Assembly: GCF_000298175.1 (NCBI RefSeq)
Contig: NZ_BAGZ01000016.1
Location: forward strand, 1 to 64,000
Direction of reading: 5' to 3'
Origin: Austwickia chelonae NBRC 105200
Lineage (GTDB): Bacteria; Actinomycetota; Actinomycetes; Actinomycetales; Dermatophilaceae
DNA: 64,000 bases
Program-made: the position numbers and the translations under genes
The notes under the pieces: model-generated
The model's database searches: none
The model's input: the letters and a program-made list of their open reading frames with translations, nothing else
Told to the model about the DNA's origin: nothing
In this document: piece after piece, positions 8,600 through 17,260 of the stretch
How the letters are laid out: every line of letters begins with the position of its first letter
How positions within the stretch are numbered: the stretch's first letter is position 1

Positions 8600-9550
8600 T
8601 CAGGCCGCCAGCACGTCCTCCAGCTCCTCCCGGGTCGGACCGGCCGCCGAGATCGGCTGACGCACCGACAAGGCCGCCGCCACCGTCGCCACCCGGACGG
8701 CCTCCTCCACGCTCTTGCCCTGCGCGAGCTCGGCGAGAAGAGCCCCGGTGTGCGCATCACCCGCCCCGGTCGTGTCGACCACATCCGCGATCACCGGCGC
8801 CGGGAAGTGGATACTCTCCCGGTCGGGCCGGATCAGATGGCTCCCCCGCGGGCCGTCCCGCAACACCAGGAAGCCATCGGGACGCACCAGGTCGAGGACG
8901 GCGGAGGCCCCCCGGATGTCCTTCGGATCAGCCACCGGGGACAACTCGCCACTGAGCAGGGCGAACTCACGGGTGTTCAACGAGAGCACATCCGCCCGGC
9001 CGAAAGCCGCGTCCGCGACCTCCTCGGGGATCTCCGCGACCAGAGGCCCCGGGTCGATGACGACCAGCGCGTCCCCGACGTCCTCGGCCAGCCAGCCGGC
9101 CAGTGCCGGTCCAGAACCCGGATAGGTCAGGTCGTACCCGGAGACGAAGACGACATCGTCCGGGCGGACCGTGACCAGGGACAGTTCCTCACGGGTCAAC
9201 TCCGACTCGACCCCGGCCGAGGTCACGAAGGTGCGCTCCCCGTCCGGTTCGACCATGCCCACGCAGAAGCCCTGCTCACCGACGACCCGAGGGATCAGCT
9301 CGGTGACCCCCTCCTCGATCAGGGCCGCAGCGACGATCCCGGCGAACGGGCCGGTGCCCAGCCGCCCGGCGAGAGCACCGGACAGACCGAGCCGGGCCGC
9401 CGCCGCCAGGACGTTGAATCCCCCACCGGCCTGGGCCGTGGCACTACTGGCCATGACATCACCGCCCCGAGAAGGCAGCTGGGGCACCGGCATGATGACG
9501 TCGACGATGACGCTCCCGGCGACGACGAGGCGCCGTGGTCTGGTCTTCAT
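8600..9550 (-). CDS. PfkB-family carbohydrate or nucleoside kinase
   Basis: This is a cytoplasmic kinase of 316 residues of the ribokinase/PfkB superfamily. It opens with RRLVVAGSVIVDVIMPVPQLPSRGGDV and has the substrate-side GGGFNVLAAAARLG segment. The C-terminal signature DTTGAGDAHTGALLAEL supplies the catalytic aspartate and anion hole. The ATG at 9550 is preceded by AAGGGAG, which beats the upstream in-frame start. It is divergent from an NCS1 nucleobase-type permease across a 390-bp region, which suggests a nucleoside or related heterocycle glycoside as substrate; this is inference, and sugar substrates are equally possible from the fold. Confidence 0.82.
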   Translation of the reverse strand: MKTRPRRLVVAGSVIVDVIMPVPQLPSRGGDVMASSATAQAGGGFNVLAAAARLGLSGALAGRLGTGPFAGIVAAALIEEGVTELIPRVVGEQGFCVGMVEPDGERTFVTSAGVESELTREELSLVTVRPDDVVFVSGYDLTYPGSGPALAGWLAEDVGDALVVIDPGPLVAEIPEEVADAAFGRADVLSLNTREFALLSGELSPVADPKDIRGASAVLDLVRPDGFLVLRDGPRGSHLIRPDRESIHFPAPVIADVVDTTGAGDAHTGALLAELAQGKSVEEAVRVATVAAALSVRQPISAAGPTREELEDVLAA

Positions 9551-9940
9551 CACACTCCCTTCTGTCGAGAACCGCACACCACGATCAGGGGACCCCGAGA
9601 CGGCCCGACCAGGTCGACCTACACGGAAGTCCCCCGAAAATATTGGGGTTCAGCAATATTCACCTTTACCTGTTGGTCACGTTTGCCCCATGTACAGGCA
9701 TATGTCAAGAGGGAGGGCCGCCGTGTCCCCCGAAGTCCACCGATCGACGGACACCACGGACACCCGGCCCCGGTCGCGCAAAGAGTTCACCGCACCTGCT
9801 GCGCGTCCCCTCCCCTCCTGGGCACTTCTCGGGCACAGTGGAATCAGAAGACCTCCACCGGCCGGTACGGATCCGAGGACGGACACCTCGGCCCTGCTGG
9901 ACGCCTTCCTCACGATCGCGGGACGAAGAAGAGGAGCGCG
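9551..9940. other. 390-bp divergent control region between PfkB kinase and NCS1 permease
   Basis: I see no gene here. The region is notably AT-richer around 9635-9710 and contains the inverted repeat listed separately. Open frames crossing it are extensions of neighbouring frames without ribosome sites. Confidence 0.5.
9639..9660. promoter_or_regulatory. Operator-like inverted repeat
   Basis: AATATTG (9639-9645) and CAATATT (9654-9660) form a perfect 7-bp inverted repeat with an 8-bp spacer. It stands out as AT-rich in high-G+C DNA and lies between two divergent genes, closer to the kinase. A dimeric regulator site is the simplest reading; no regulator gene is adjacent. Confidence 0.5.
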
Positions 9941-11389
9941 GTGACGTCCGACAGAGGCGCACGGTCCGGGGTGGAGACCAATGGCATCAACGTGATCGCC
10001 GAGAACGAGCGACACGGCAGGGCGAGCGACCTCTTCTTCCCCTGGTTCGCCGCCAATATCTCCGTCCTGGGCCTGAGCTACGGAGCCTGGCTGTCCACCT
10101 TCGGTGGCTCCCTGTGCCAGTCCGTCCTGGTCGTCTCCCTCGGCGTGATCGCCTCCTTCCTGCTCGTCGGCGTGATCTCACTGGCCGGTCAACGCGGCTC
10201 AGCACCGACGATGACCCTGTCCAGATCGGCCTTCGGCCCCTGCGGGAACCTCGTCCCCACCGCAGTGGCCTATCTGTCACTGATCGGCTGGGAGATCGTC
10301 CTGATCTCCCTGGGCACCCTCATGGCCCGCACCGTCGCCCGCCGGCTCGGCGCCGGCGACGGCTCGGTGGCCATGACCGTGACCTTCGTGACGATGGTGG
10401 TCATGGTGATGGTCTCCGGGATCCGCGGATTCTCGTCGATCATGCGGATACAACCCGTGATCACCTGGGCCACCGCCGTCCTGACCGCCGGATACCTGTT
10501 CCTCGTCGCCGACCACATCCACCCCGAGAGCGTCCTGCAACGACCGGAGGCCTCCGCGAGCGCGATGATCGGGTTGTTCGTCTTCTGCCTGACCAGCTTC
10601 GGACTGAGCTGGTCGAGTTGTGCCGCAGACTATTCCCGCTATCTGCCCCGCCGGGTCTCCGGGGTGAAGGTGGTCTCCGCGACCGTCGCCGGTGGTGCCC
10701 TGCCGATCCTGGCGTTGGCGATGACCGGGCTCCTCCTGTGCGCGTCCGACGGGGGACTCGCCGGGCACATCGCCTCGGACCCCGTCGGCGCCCTCACCGA
10801 GGCCCTGCCCACCTGGTACGTGCTGCCCTTCGCCGCGGTGGCCCTGCTGGGCCTGGTCTCCGGGGCGATCCTGGACATCTACTCCTCGGGGCTGACGCTG
10901 CTGAACCTGGGTCTGCCCTTGCAGAGGTGGCAGGCCGTGGGGGTGGACGGGGTGCTGATGGCGGTGGGTTCGGCCTACATGGTCTGGTTCGCGCCGGGCT
11001 TCCTGGCGGTCTTCCAGGCCTTCCTGTTGGCGCTGGGGGTGCCCTTGGCGGCCTGGATCGGGGTCTTCCTGGCCGATTTCGCCCAACGGCACGGACGGTA
11101 CCCGGAGGACGGGACGCGGGAGGGGGTGCGGCGGCACCGTCCGGGGCCGGTGGCGCTCATGGTGCTCGGCTCGGTGGCCGGGTGGGGCCTGGTCACCAAT
11201 CCCGTTCTGCCCGTTCTGGGTTTCCTTCTGCCGTGGTGTGGCGGCACCGAGGGGCACCTCGCCCGTTCCGGGGCAGGGGTCCTCATCGCGATGAGCATCG
11301 GATTTATCGGCAGTTTCCTGGCGCACCAACTCTGTTCGCCTGGTCGGCGGGTCAGCGGGTCCTGGCGTAGCCACGCCCGGCAGAGCTAA
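9941..11389 (+). CDS. NCS1-family nucleobase/cytosine-type permease
   Basis: This is a 482-residue membrane protein with about 12 hydrophobic helices, similar to CodB and other nucleobase:cation symporter-1 proteins. Diagnostic segments are FFPWFAANISVLGLSYGAWL in the first helix, SRSAFGPCGNLVPT, and SWSSCAADYSRYLPR, the well-conserved helix 6 region; the family pattern SGAILDIYSSGLTLLNLGL follows. The start is GTG at 9941 with GAGGAG six bases upstream; the open frame runs far upstream but without coding signs. Its substrate could be cytosine, a purine, allantoin, hydantoin or a thiamine pyrimidine. The divergent PfkB kinase hints at a salvage pathway. Confidence 0.85.
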   Translation: MTSDRGARSGVETNGINVIAENERHGRASDLFFPWFAANISVLGLSYGAWLSTFGGSLCQSVLVVSLGVIASFLLVGVISLAGQRGSAPTMTLSRSAFGPCGNLVPTAVAYLSLIGWEIVLISLGTLMARTVARRLGAGDGSVAMTVTFVTMVVMVMVSGIRGFSSIMRIQPVITWATAVLTAGYLFLVADHIHPESVLQRPEASASAMIGLFVFCLTSFGLSWSSCAADYSRYLPRRVSGVKVVSATVAGGALPILALAMTGLLLCASDGGLAGHIASDPVGALTEALPTWYVLPFAAVALLGLVSGAILDIYSSGLTLLNLGLPLQRWQAVGVDGVLMAVGSAYMVWFAPGFLAVFQAFLLALGVPLAAWIGVFLADFAQRHGRYPEDGTREGVRRHRPGPVALMVLGSVAGWGLVTNPVLPVLGFLLPWCGGTEGHLARSGAGVLIAMSIGFIGSFLAHQLCSPGRRVSGSWRSHARQS

Positions 11390-11526
11390 ACCCCGCCCGA
11401 TGGGCGTCCCCTCGGCCTAGGCTGAGACCATGGAGTAGCCAGACACCCCCCATTACGGGTGAACAACACGGCGACCCCGAGCCGCCGCATCCCAGCTGAC
11501 GAGACCAACGCCGAAGAAGCGCTCCC

Positions 11527-12684
11527 GTGGACGAGACGGACCTCGACGACATCACCTATGACACCGTCGTACCGACATTGCAGCCGGGCGCGATGGCCCA
11601 CATCCGGGATCTCCTGGCCGACAGAGGCCTGGACCACGACCCCAGCGTCGACATCTTCTGCGTCGCCCGCAGCCACGAGGAGATCATCGCCTGCGGCGGC
11701 CTCTCCGGGAATGTCATCAAATGTGTCGCCGTACGCGACCGCTACCACGGCGTCGGCGTCCTGGAACACCTGGTCACCGAACTGACCTACGCCGCCCTGG
11801 ACCGCGGGGTCAGCCACCTCTTCCTCTACACCAAACCGGCCAACGAACAGGCCTTCCTCGGCTGCGGCTTCCACACCGTCGTCCAGGTCCCCGACACGGT
11901 CGTCCTGATGGAGAACTCCCCCTTCGGGATCAGCAAATGGACCGAGGAACTCAGCTTCTACCGGCGGGAACAACCCCGCGTCGGCGCCTGCGTGGTCAAC
12001 TGCAACCCCTTCACCCTGGGGCACCAGTACCTCCTCCAACAGGCTGCCGCCGACTGCGACTACCTCCACGTCTTCGTCGTCAGCGAGGACGCCAGCTTCT
12101 TCTCCTACCGCAACCGGCTCGCCCTCGTCCGTGCAGGAGTCGCCCTCCTGCCCGAACGCGACCGCATCCACGTCCACCCCGGCTCGGAATACCTCGTCAG
12201 CAAGGCCACCTTCCCGACGTACTTCATCAAGGACACCGGCATCATCGACATGGCCGCGACCGCCGTCGACCTGCGGATCTTCCGGGAACACATCGCCCCC
12301 GCCCTGGGCATCACCCACCGGTACGTCGGCACCGAACCCTTCTGCCAGGTGACCCGGCGGTACAACGCCGACATGCACTACTGGCTCGAACGCGAGAAGG
12401 ACGACCACCCCCCGGTCGACGTCGTCGAGATCCCCCGCCGCGGCCACGACGGCGAAGCCATCTCCGCGACCGAGGTGCGCCGCCGCATCCTCAACGGCGA
12501 CCTCGACGGCCTGCACGACCTGGTCCCCCCGACGACATATGCCTTCATCGTGGAACGCTACGGAACCCCGGCCGACCGTTACCGGGCCACCGAGATCACC
12601 AACAGGACCGCCGGACGGGCCGAGGTCCACGAGACCGCACTGGCCGCGCTCGCCCGAGCCTTCGACCGCCAAGGAGTCGGCTGA
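11527..12684 (+). CDS. citC: [Citrate (pro-3S)-lyase] ligase
   Basis: This enzyme acetylates the thiol of the citrate lyase prosthetic group on CitD, using acetate and ATP, to activate the lyase. The 385-residue protein has an N-terminal GNAT-like domain (about residues 20-125; FCVARSHEEIIACGGLSGNVIKCVAV). A nucleotidyltransferase domain follows with the adenylyl-transfer motif NCNPFTLGHQYLL (HxGH-type) and the C-terminal ISATEVRRRI. This two-domain layout is standard for CitC. It starts with GTG and is the first gene of the cit cluster, 137 bp after the permease. No citrate transporter or CitA-CitB sensor pair is adjacent. Confidence 0.94.
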   Translation: MDETDLDDITYDTVVPTLQPGAMAHIRDLLADRGLDHDPSVDIFCVARSHEEIIACGGLSGNVIKCVAVRDRYHGVGVLEHLVTELTYAALDRGVSHLFLYTKPANEQAFLGCGFHTVVQVPDTVVLMENSPFGISKWTEELSFYRREQPRVGACVVNCNPFTLGHQYLLQQAAADCDYLHVFVVSEDASFFSYRNRLALVRAGVALLPERDRIHVHPGSEYLVSKATFPTYFIKDTGIIDMAATAVDLRIFREHIAPALGITHRYVGTEPFCQVTRRYNADMHYWLEREKDDHPPVDVVEIPRRGHDGEAISATEVRRRILNGDLDGLHDLVPPTTYAFIVERYGTPADRYRATEITNRTAGRAEVHETALAALARAFDRQGVG

Positions 12685-12778
12685 ACGCGCGGCCCCCACC
12701 AGGCGTCCCGTCCGTGGACACCGGGCCGGCCAGACCCGGCACCCACCGTCACCCATGCAGTCAGGCAGGAGAGGAACG

Positions 12779-13084
12779 ATGCGCATCGACCGCGAGGCCG
12801 TCGCCGGGACCTTGGAGTCCAGCGACGTGATCGTCCGGGTGGCCCCGGCCGGGAAAGACACCGAGGCCACCTTGGAAGTACTGGTGATCTCCAATGTGAT
12901 GGCCCAGTTCGGTGATGCGATCCGGGAGGTGGTGGACGACACGCTCACCCGCCTGGGCGTCGAGTCCGGGCGCATCGTCGTCGAGGACAAGGGTGCCCTG
13001 GACTGCACCATCCGGGCCCGGGTCCAAGCCGCGTGCCTCCGCGGGTCCGGTGCCCCGGAGGACGTCGACTGGAGCCGACTGTGA
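12779..13084 (+). CDS. citD: Citrate lyase acyl carrier protein (gamma subunit)
   Basis: This small 101-residue subunit carries the 2'-(5''-triphosphoribosyl)-3'-dephospho-CoA cofactor on a serine. The attachment region [14 protein letters not shown] sits at residues 10-23, as in known CitD proteins, with Ser14 the expected site. The ATG at 12779 has AGGAGAGG upstream. The stop overlaps the citE start by 4 bp (GTGA), indicating translational coupling. Length matches the family. Confidence 0.93.
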   Translation: MRIDREAVAGTLESSDVIVRVAPAGKDTEATLEVLVISNVMAQFGDAIREVVDDTLTRLGVESGRIVVEDKGALDCTIRARVQAACLRGSGAPEDVDWSRL

Positions 13085-14049
13085 ACGCCTCGGGCCACCA
13101 CGGTGAGCATCACGCCTACACCGCGGGCACGGCCCCCCACTCCGGACGTCGCACCATCCGCACCGACAAACCCCACCGGTCGATGCTCTTCCTCCCCGGC
13201 AGCAATGCCGCGATGCTCTCCACCGCCTACGTCTTCGCCCCCGACGCGATCATGTTCGACCTGGAGGACGGAGTCGCCCTGCGGGAGAAGGACTCCGCCC
13301 GGCTGATGGTCTTCCACGCCCTCTCCCACCCGGTGTACCGGGCGATGGAGACCGTGGTCCGCATCAACCCCCTGGACACCCCCTACGGGCTGCTCGACCT
13401 GGAAGCGGTCGTCCGCGCCGGGGCGAAGATCGTGCGCCTGCCCAAGACCGAATGCGCCGAGGACATCGTCGAACTGGAGGAAAAAGTCGCGGCCATCGAG
13501 GCCGACTGCGGACGCCCGGTCGGATCGACCCGGCTGATGGCCGCCATCGAATCGGCATCAGGCGTGGTCAACGCGGTGTCCATCGCCACCGCCAGCCCCC
13601 GGATGGACTCCATCGCCCTGGCCGGTTTCGACTACGTCATCGACATGCAGACGACCCGCGGCGACGGCACCGAGCTGTTCTACGCCCGCTGCGCGGTACT
13701 GCACGCCGCCAGGGTCGCCGGCATCGGAGCCTATGACGTCGTCTGGTCCGACCTGTCCGACGAAGAAGGATTCCTCGCCGAGGTCGAACTGATCAAACGG
13801 CTCGGATTCGACGGCAAATCGTTGATCAACCCCCGACAGATCGACCTGCTGCACAATGCGTACGCCCCCACCCAGCGGGAACTCGACCACGCCCGTCTCG
13901 TCATCGAGGCCGCAGCCCGCGCCGAGGCCCAAGGGCTGGGCGTCGTCTCCCTGAACGGCAAGATGATCGACGCCCCGATCGTGGCAGCCGCACGCAGAAC
14001 CGTCCAGTACGCCGACGCGTCGGGTGTACGGCAGCAAGAGGGGGCCTGA
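13081..14049 (+). CDS. citE: Citrate lyase beta subunit (citryl-CoA lyase component)
   Basis: CitE cleaves the citryl-thioester to oxaloacetate and acetyl-thioester in the citrate lyase complex. The 322-residue protein has the HpcH/HpaI aldolase fold. It contains [13 protein letters not shown], the metal-binding region [16 protein letters not shown], the arginine loop [13 protein letters not shown] and the end motif KSLINPRQI. The GTG start overlaps the citD stop; the first ~30 residues (His/Gly/Thr-rich) are an extra tail before the conserved domain. It is followed by citF after 5 bp. Confidence 0.94.
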   Translation: MNASGHHGEHHAYTAGTAPHSGRRTIRTDKPHRSMLFLPGSNAAMLSTAYVFAPDAIMFDLEDGVALREKDSARLMVFHALSHPVYRAMETVVRINPLDTPYGLLDLEAVVRAGAKIVRLPKTECAEDIVELEEKVAAIEADCGRPVGSTRLMAAIESASGVVNAVSIATASPRMDSIALAGFDYVIDMQTTRGDGTELFYARCAVLHAARVAGIGAYDVVWSDLSDEEGFLAEVELIKRLGFDGKSLINPRQIDLLHNAYAPTQRELDHARLVIEAAARAEAQGLGVVSLNGKMIDAPIVAAARRTVQYADASGVRQQEGA

Positions 14050-14054
14050 AGGTC

Positions 14055-15620
14055 ATGAACGACAACATCCACACGGTCGACGCACACCCGGACAATCTCC
14101 ACCGCGTCACCGGCCGGGAACATCCCGCACTCCAGGGCCTGCGCCCCTTCACGACCTTCGACGCGGCAGCCCCGCACCTGTCCGACCCGAAGGCCAAACG
14201 CACCCGCAAACTCGTCGACTCGCTGCCCGAGGCCGTCCGCCGGACCGGCCTGGAGAACGGCATGACGATCTCCTTCCACCACCACTTCCGGGAGGGCGAC
14301 AAGACGATCCTGCAGGTCGTACGCACCCTCGCCGAGATGGGACTGCGAGATCTGACCCTGGCGTCCAGCTCGTTGAACAACTGCCACGCCGGGCTGGTCG
14401 AATTCATCCGCTCGGGAGTCATCAGCCGGATCTACACCTCCGGGATGCGCGGACAACTGGCCCGGGAGATCTCCGGCGGGCTGCTGGACGCACCGATCCA
14501 CATCCACTCCCACGGCGGACGGGTCAATCTCATCCAGTCCGGTGAACTGCACATCGACGTGGCCTTCCTCGGCGTCAGCCGGTGCGACTCCATGGGCAAT
14601 GCCAATGGCACCTCCGGGCGCAGCTCCTGCGGCAGCCTGGGCTACGCCATGGTCGACGCCCGCTACGCCGACCAGGTGGTCCTGCTCACCGAGGAGATCG
14701 TCGAATATCCGCACCTGCCGGCGTCGATCCATCAGGACCAGGTCGACCTGATCGTGCAGGTCGACGAGGTCGGCGATCCGAGCAAGATCTCGGTGGGCGC
14801 GGCCCGGATCACCTCCAACCCGCGTGAACTGCTGATCAGCCGGATGAGCGCCGATGTCATCGAACACAGCGGTTTCTTCAACGACGGTTTCTCCATCCAG
14901 ACCGGGTCGGGCGGTTCGGCCACCGCCACGGCCCGTTTCCTGGAGACGAAGATGCGCCGTAAGGGCATCACCGCCGGTTTCGCCCTGGGCGGGATCACCG
15001 GGGCCATGGTCGACCTGCACGAGAAGGGGCTGATCCGGGCGATCCTGGACACGCAGAGCTTCGACTCCGAGGCGGCGCGCTCCCTGCGGGAGAACCCGAT
15101 GCACCACGAGATCTCCACGAACCAGTACGCCTCCTTGACCTCCAAGGGTGCTTCGGTCGACGAGATGGACGTCGTCATCCTGTCCGCCCTGGAGGTCGAC
15201 CTCGACTTCAACGTGAACGTGATCACCGGTTCCGACGGGCTGATGATGGGCGCCTCCGGCGGGCACAGCGACACCGCCGCCGGCTCTCATCTGTCGATCA
15301 TCGTGGCCCCGCTGATCCGCTCCCGTATCCCCACGGTCGTCCGTCGGGTCACCACGGTCGTCACCCCGGGGTCGAATGTGGGCGTCCTGGTGACCGACCA
15401 CGGCATCGCGGTGAATCCGGCCCGCCCGGAGATCGCCGAACGGCTGCGGGCCGCCCGGCTCCCGGTGTACACGATCGAGGAGCTGCACGAACGTTCCCTG
15501 TCGATCACCGGTGAACCCCGTCCGATCGAGTTCGACGAGAAGGTGGTCGGGTTGATCCGCTACCGGGACGGTTCGGTGATCGACGTGGTCCGGCAGGTGC
15601 ACGCCTCGGCGCGCCGGTGA
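14055..15620 (+). CDS. citF: Citrate lyase alpha subunit (citrate:ACP transferase)
   Basis: CitF exchanges acetyl for citryl on the CitD thiol, so it belongs to the CoA-transferase superfamily. The 521-residue length is normal. Visible family blocks include TISFHHHFREGDKTILQVV near residue 75, SGMRGQLAREISGGLLDAP, GRVNLIQSGELHIDVAFLGV and the long SNPRELLISR region. Near the end come TGSDGLMMGASGGHSDTAAG and RIPTVVRRVTTVVTPG. It overlaps the next gene by 4 bp. The CitDEF set is complete here and should assemble into one cytoplasmic complex. Confidence 0.95.
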   Translation: MNDNIHTVDAHPDNLHRVTGREHPALQGLRPFTTFDAAAPHLSDPKAKRTRKLVDSLPEAVRRTGLENGMTISFHHHFREGDKTILQVVRTLAEMGLRDLTLASSSLNNCHAGLVEFIRSGVISRIYTSGMRGQLAREISGGLLDAPIHIHSHGGRVNLIQSGELHIDVAFLGVSRCDSMGNANGTSGRSSCGSLGYAMVDARYADQVVLLTEEIVEYPHLPASIHQDQVDLIVQVDEVGDPSKISVGAARITSNPRELLISRMSADVIEHSGFFNDGFSIQTGSGGSATATARFLETKMRRKGITAGFALGGITGAMVDLHEKGLIRAILDTQSFDSEAARSLRENPMHHEISTNQYASLTSKGASVDEMDVVILSALEVDLDFNVNVITGSDGLMMGASGGHSDTAAGSHLSIIVAPLIRSRIPTVVRRVTTVVTPGSNVGVLVTDHGIAVNPARPEIAERLRAARLPVYTIEELHERSLSITGEPRPIEFDEKVVGLIRYRDGSVIDVVRQVHASARR

Positions 15621-17140
15621 CCGCTGCCCGGCCGGCCGAGGAGGTCGACCTGGCCGAGATGTTGGCCGCCCGGGATTCCCGGGCGGCCGCTCAGTCCCGG
15701 TTGTTGGCCGCTGCGGCGTCCGTGGCCGGGGTGGACGCCCGGCGCGCAGGGACGGGCGGTGACGGGAGTGCGTCGGCGTCCTGTGTGCTCTCGCTGTCCG
15801 TGGTGGTCCCCGGGCCGGTGAAGGAGCTGCCGTGGGTGCGGCCGGTGTTCGACGAGGCCGTCCGGGTCGTGGAGGAGACGTGCGCCGAACAGGGGTGGCC
15901 GGTCCACGACGTCGCGGGCTCGACCGGGGCCCGCACCGGTCCGGAGGCGCTGTGGGCCGTGTTGGCCCCGGGGCCACAGGTCAAGGAGGTGGTCTCCGCG
16001 CTGGAGGATCACCATCCGGTGGGTCGACTGTGGGATCTGGATGTCGTGGTCGCCCGCTCGGACAGCGGGTCCCCCGGCACCGGTCCCGGTGACCGGCCGG
16101 GGATCGTTCCTTTCCCGCTCTCCCGGGCCGACCGTGGTCTTCCGCTTCGGCGTTGTCTGGTCTGCGGGTGCGCGGCCGCCGGGTGCGCCCGGTCGCGCCG
16201 TCACGGTCTGCCGCAGGTGTTGGCCGCGGCTCGTCGGGTGGTCGGACGGTGGCAGGTGACGCGGGGAGGGCAGCTGACGCCGGCGGCCGCGCTGGCTCAT
16301 GACTGTCTGTTGGCCGAGGTCCATCACACGCCCAAACCGGGGCTGGTGGACCTGCGGAATACCGGCGCCCACCAGGACATGGACGTCCCGCTGTTCGAGG
16401 CCAGCGCGGCGGCGCTCGCGCCGGGGTTGGCCCGTTGCGAGCGGATCGGCGTGGAACAGGCCCGGCGGGGTGAGGAGCTGCCTGCTGCCCTGCCGCGACT
16501 GCGGGAGGCGGGTCTGTGGGCGGAGGAGCAGATGGCGGCGGCCACCGGTGGGGTGAACACCCATCGGGGGGCGATCTTCGCGTTCGGGTTGCTCTGTGCC
16601 GCAGTCGGCTGGTCGGTGGCGGCCGGTCGACCGGTGACGGTGGACGCGGTGTGTGCGCTGGTCGCGGCGACGGCGGAACCGACCTTGGCCGATGTCGCGG
16701 GCGGTGTGCCGCTCACGCACGGGTTGGTCGCGCGGGCCGAGCACGGGATGCTCGGTGCCCGTGGGGAGGCCGCGGGGGGTTTCGCGACGGTACGGGGGTA
16801 TGCGCTCCCGGCGTATGCGCGGGTGTTGCGGTCCTGCGGTGATCCGGCGGCGGCTGCGGGTCAGGCTCTGCTGGAGCTGATGGCCCGCAACGAGGACACC
16901 AATCTGGTGGCGCGTGGCGGGCCGGGTGCGGTGGATCTGGTGCGGGCGCGGGCGCGGGGGTTGTTGGCGGACGGCGGGGTGTGGGCGGTCGGGTACGAGG
17001 CTGCGATGTGGGCCTTGGACGACGAGCTGATCGCTGCGGGTCTCTCCCCGGGCGGGGTGGCGGACCTGTTGGGGGTGACTCTTTTCCTGGCCCGGTTGGA
17101 CGAGGTGGCGCCCGGTCGTCCCGGTGGCTCGTCCCGGTGA
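15617..17140 (+). CDS. citXG: CitX-CitG fusion: holo-citrate lyase synthase and triphosphoribosyl-dephospho-CoA synthase
   Basis: The two enzymes that make and attach the CitD cofactor are joined in one 507-residue chain. Residues about 10-205 resemble CitX (EVDLAEMLAARDSRAAAQSRLL, then GRLWDLDVVV, and RRCLVCGCAAAGCARSRRH). From about residue 215 the chain is CitG-like: HTPKPGLVDLRNTGAHQDMD, TGGVNTHRGAIFAFGLLCAA, and RNEDTNLVARGG. Such fusions are known in other bacteria. The GTG start overlaps the citF stop by 4 bp, so the five cit genes form one operon. The RNEDTN pattern matches the usual CitG R-x-x-D-T-N, so activity is expected. Confidence 0.9.
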   Translation: MTAARPAEEVDLAEMLAARDSRAAAQSRLLAAAASVAGVDARRAGTGGDGSASASCVLSLSVVVPGPVKELPWVRPVFDEAVRVVEETCAEQGWPVHDVAGSTGARTGPEALWAVLAPGPQVKEVVSALEDHHPVGRLWDLDVVVARSDSGSPGTGPGDRPGIVPFPLSRADRGLPLRRCLVCGCAAAGCARSRRHGLPQVLAAARRVVGRWQVTRGGQLTPAAALAHDCLLAEVHHTPKPGLVDLRNTGAHQDMDVPLFEASAAALAPGLARCERIGVEQARRGEELPAALPRLREAGLWAEEQMAAATGGVNTHRGAIFAFGLLCAAVGWSVAAGRPVTVDAVCALVAATAEPTLADVAGGVPLTHGLVARAEHGMLGARGEAAGGFATVRGYALPAYARVLRSCGDPAAAAGQALLELMARNEDTNLVARGGPGAVDLVRARARGLLADGGVWAVGYEAAMWALDDELIAAGLSPGGVADLLGVTLFLARLDEVAPGRPGGSSR

Positions 17141-17260
17141 TCGTCCGGTCATCCCAGGGCGGGGTCATTTGTCCCGTGAAATTCATATATTTCCTTGCCC
17201 ATCAAGGTAGTTCACGCCGTACAGTCGAGGAGGGCAGTCACGATGGGGAGGGGAGGAACG

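Noticed and set aside
8489-9940. Upstream extension of the NCS1 permease frame back to 8489
   Set aside because: It would overlap the whole PfkB kinase gene; conserved NCS1 sequence begins after the GTG at 9941, which has a GAGGAG site.
13731-17152. Very long minus-strand open frames opposite the citrate lyase genes
   Set aside because: They mirror plus-strand genes with clear families, lack ribosome sites and give low-complexity Arg/Asp/Gly-rich translations, as expected from codon bias in high-G+C DNA.
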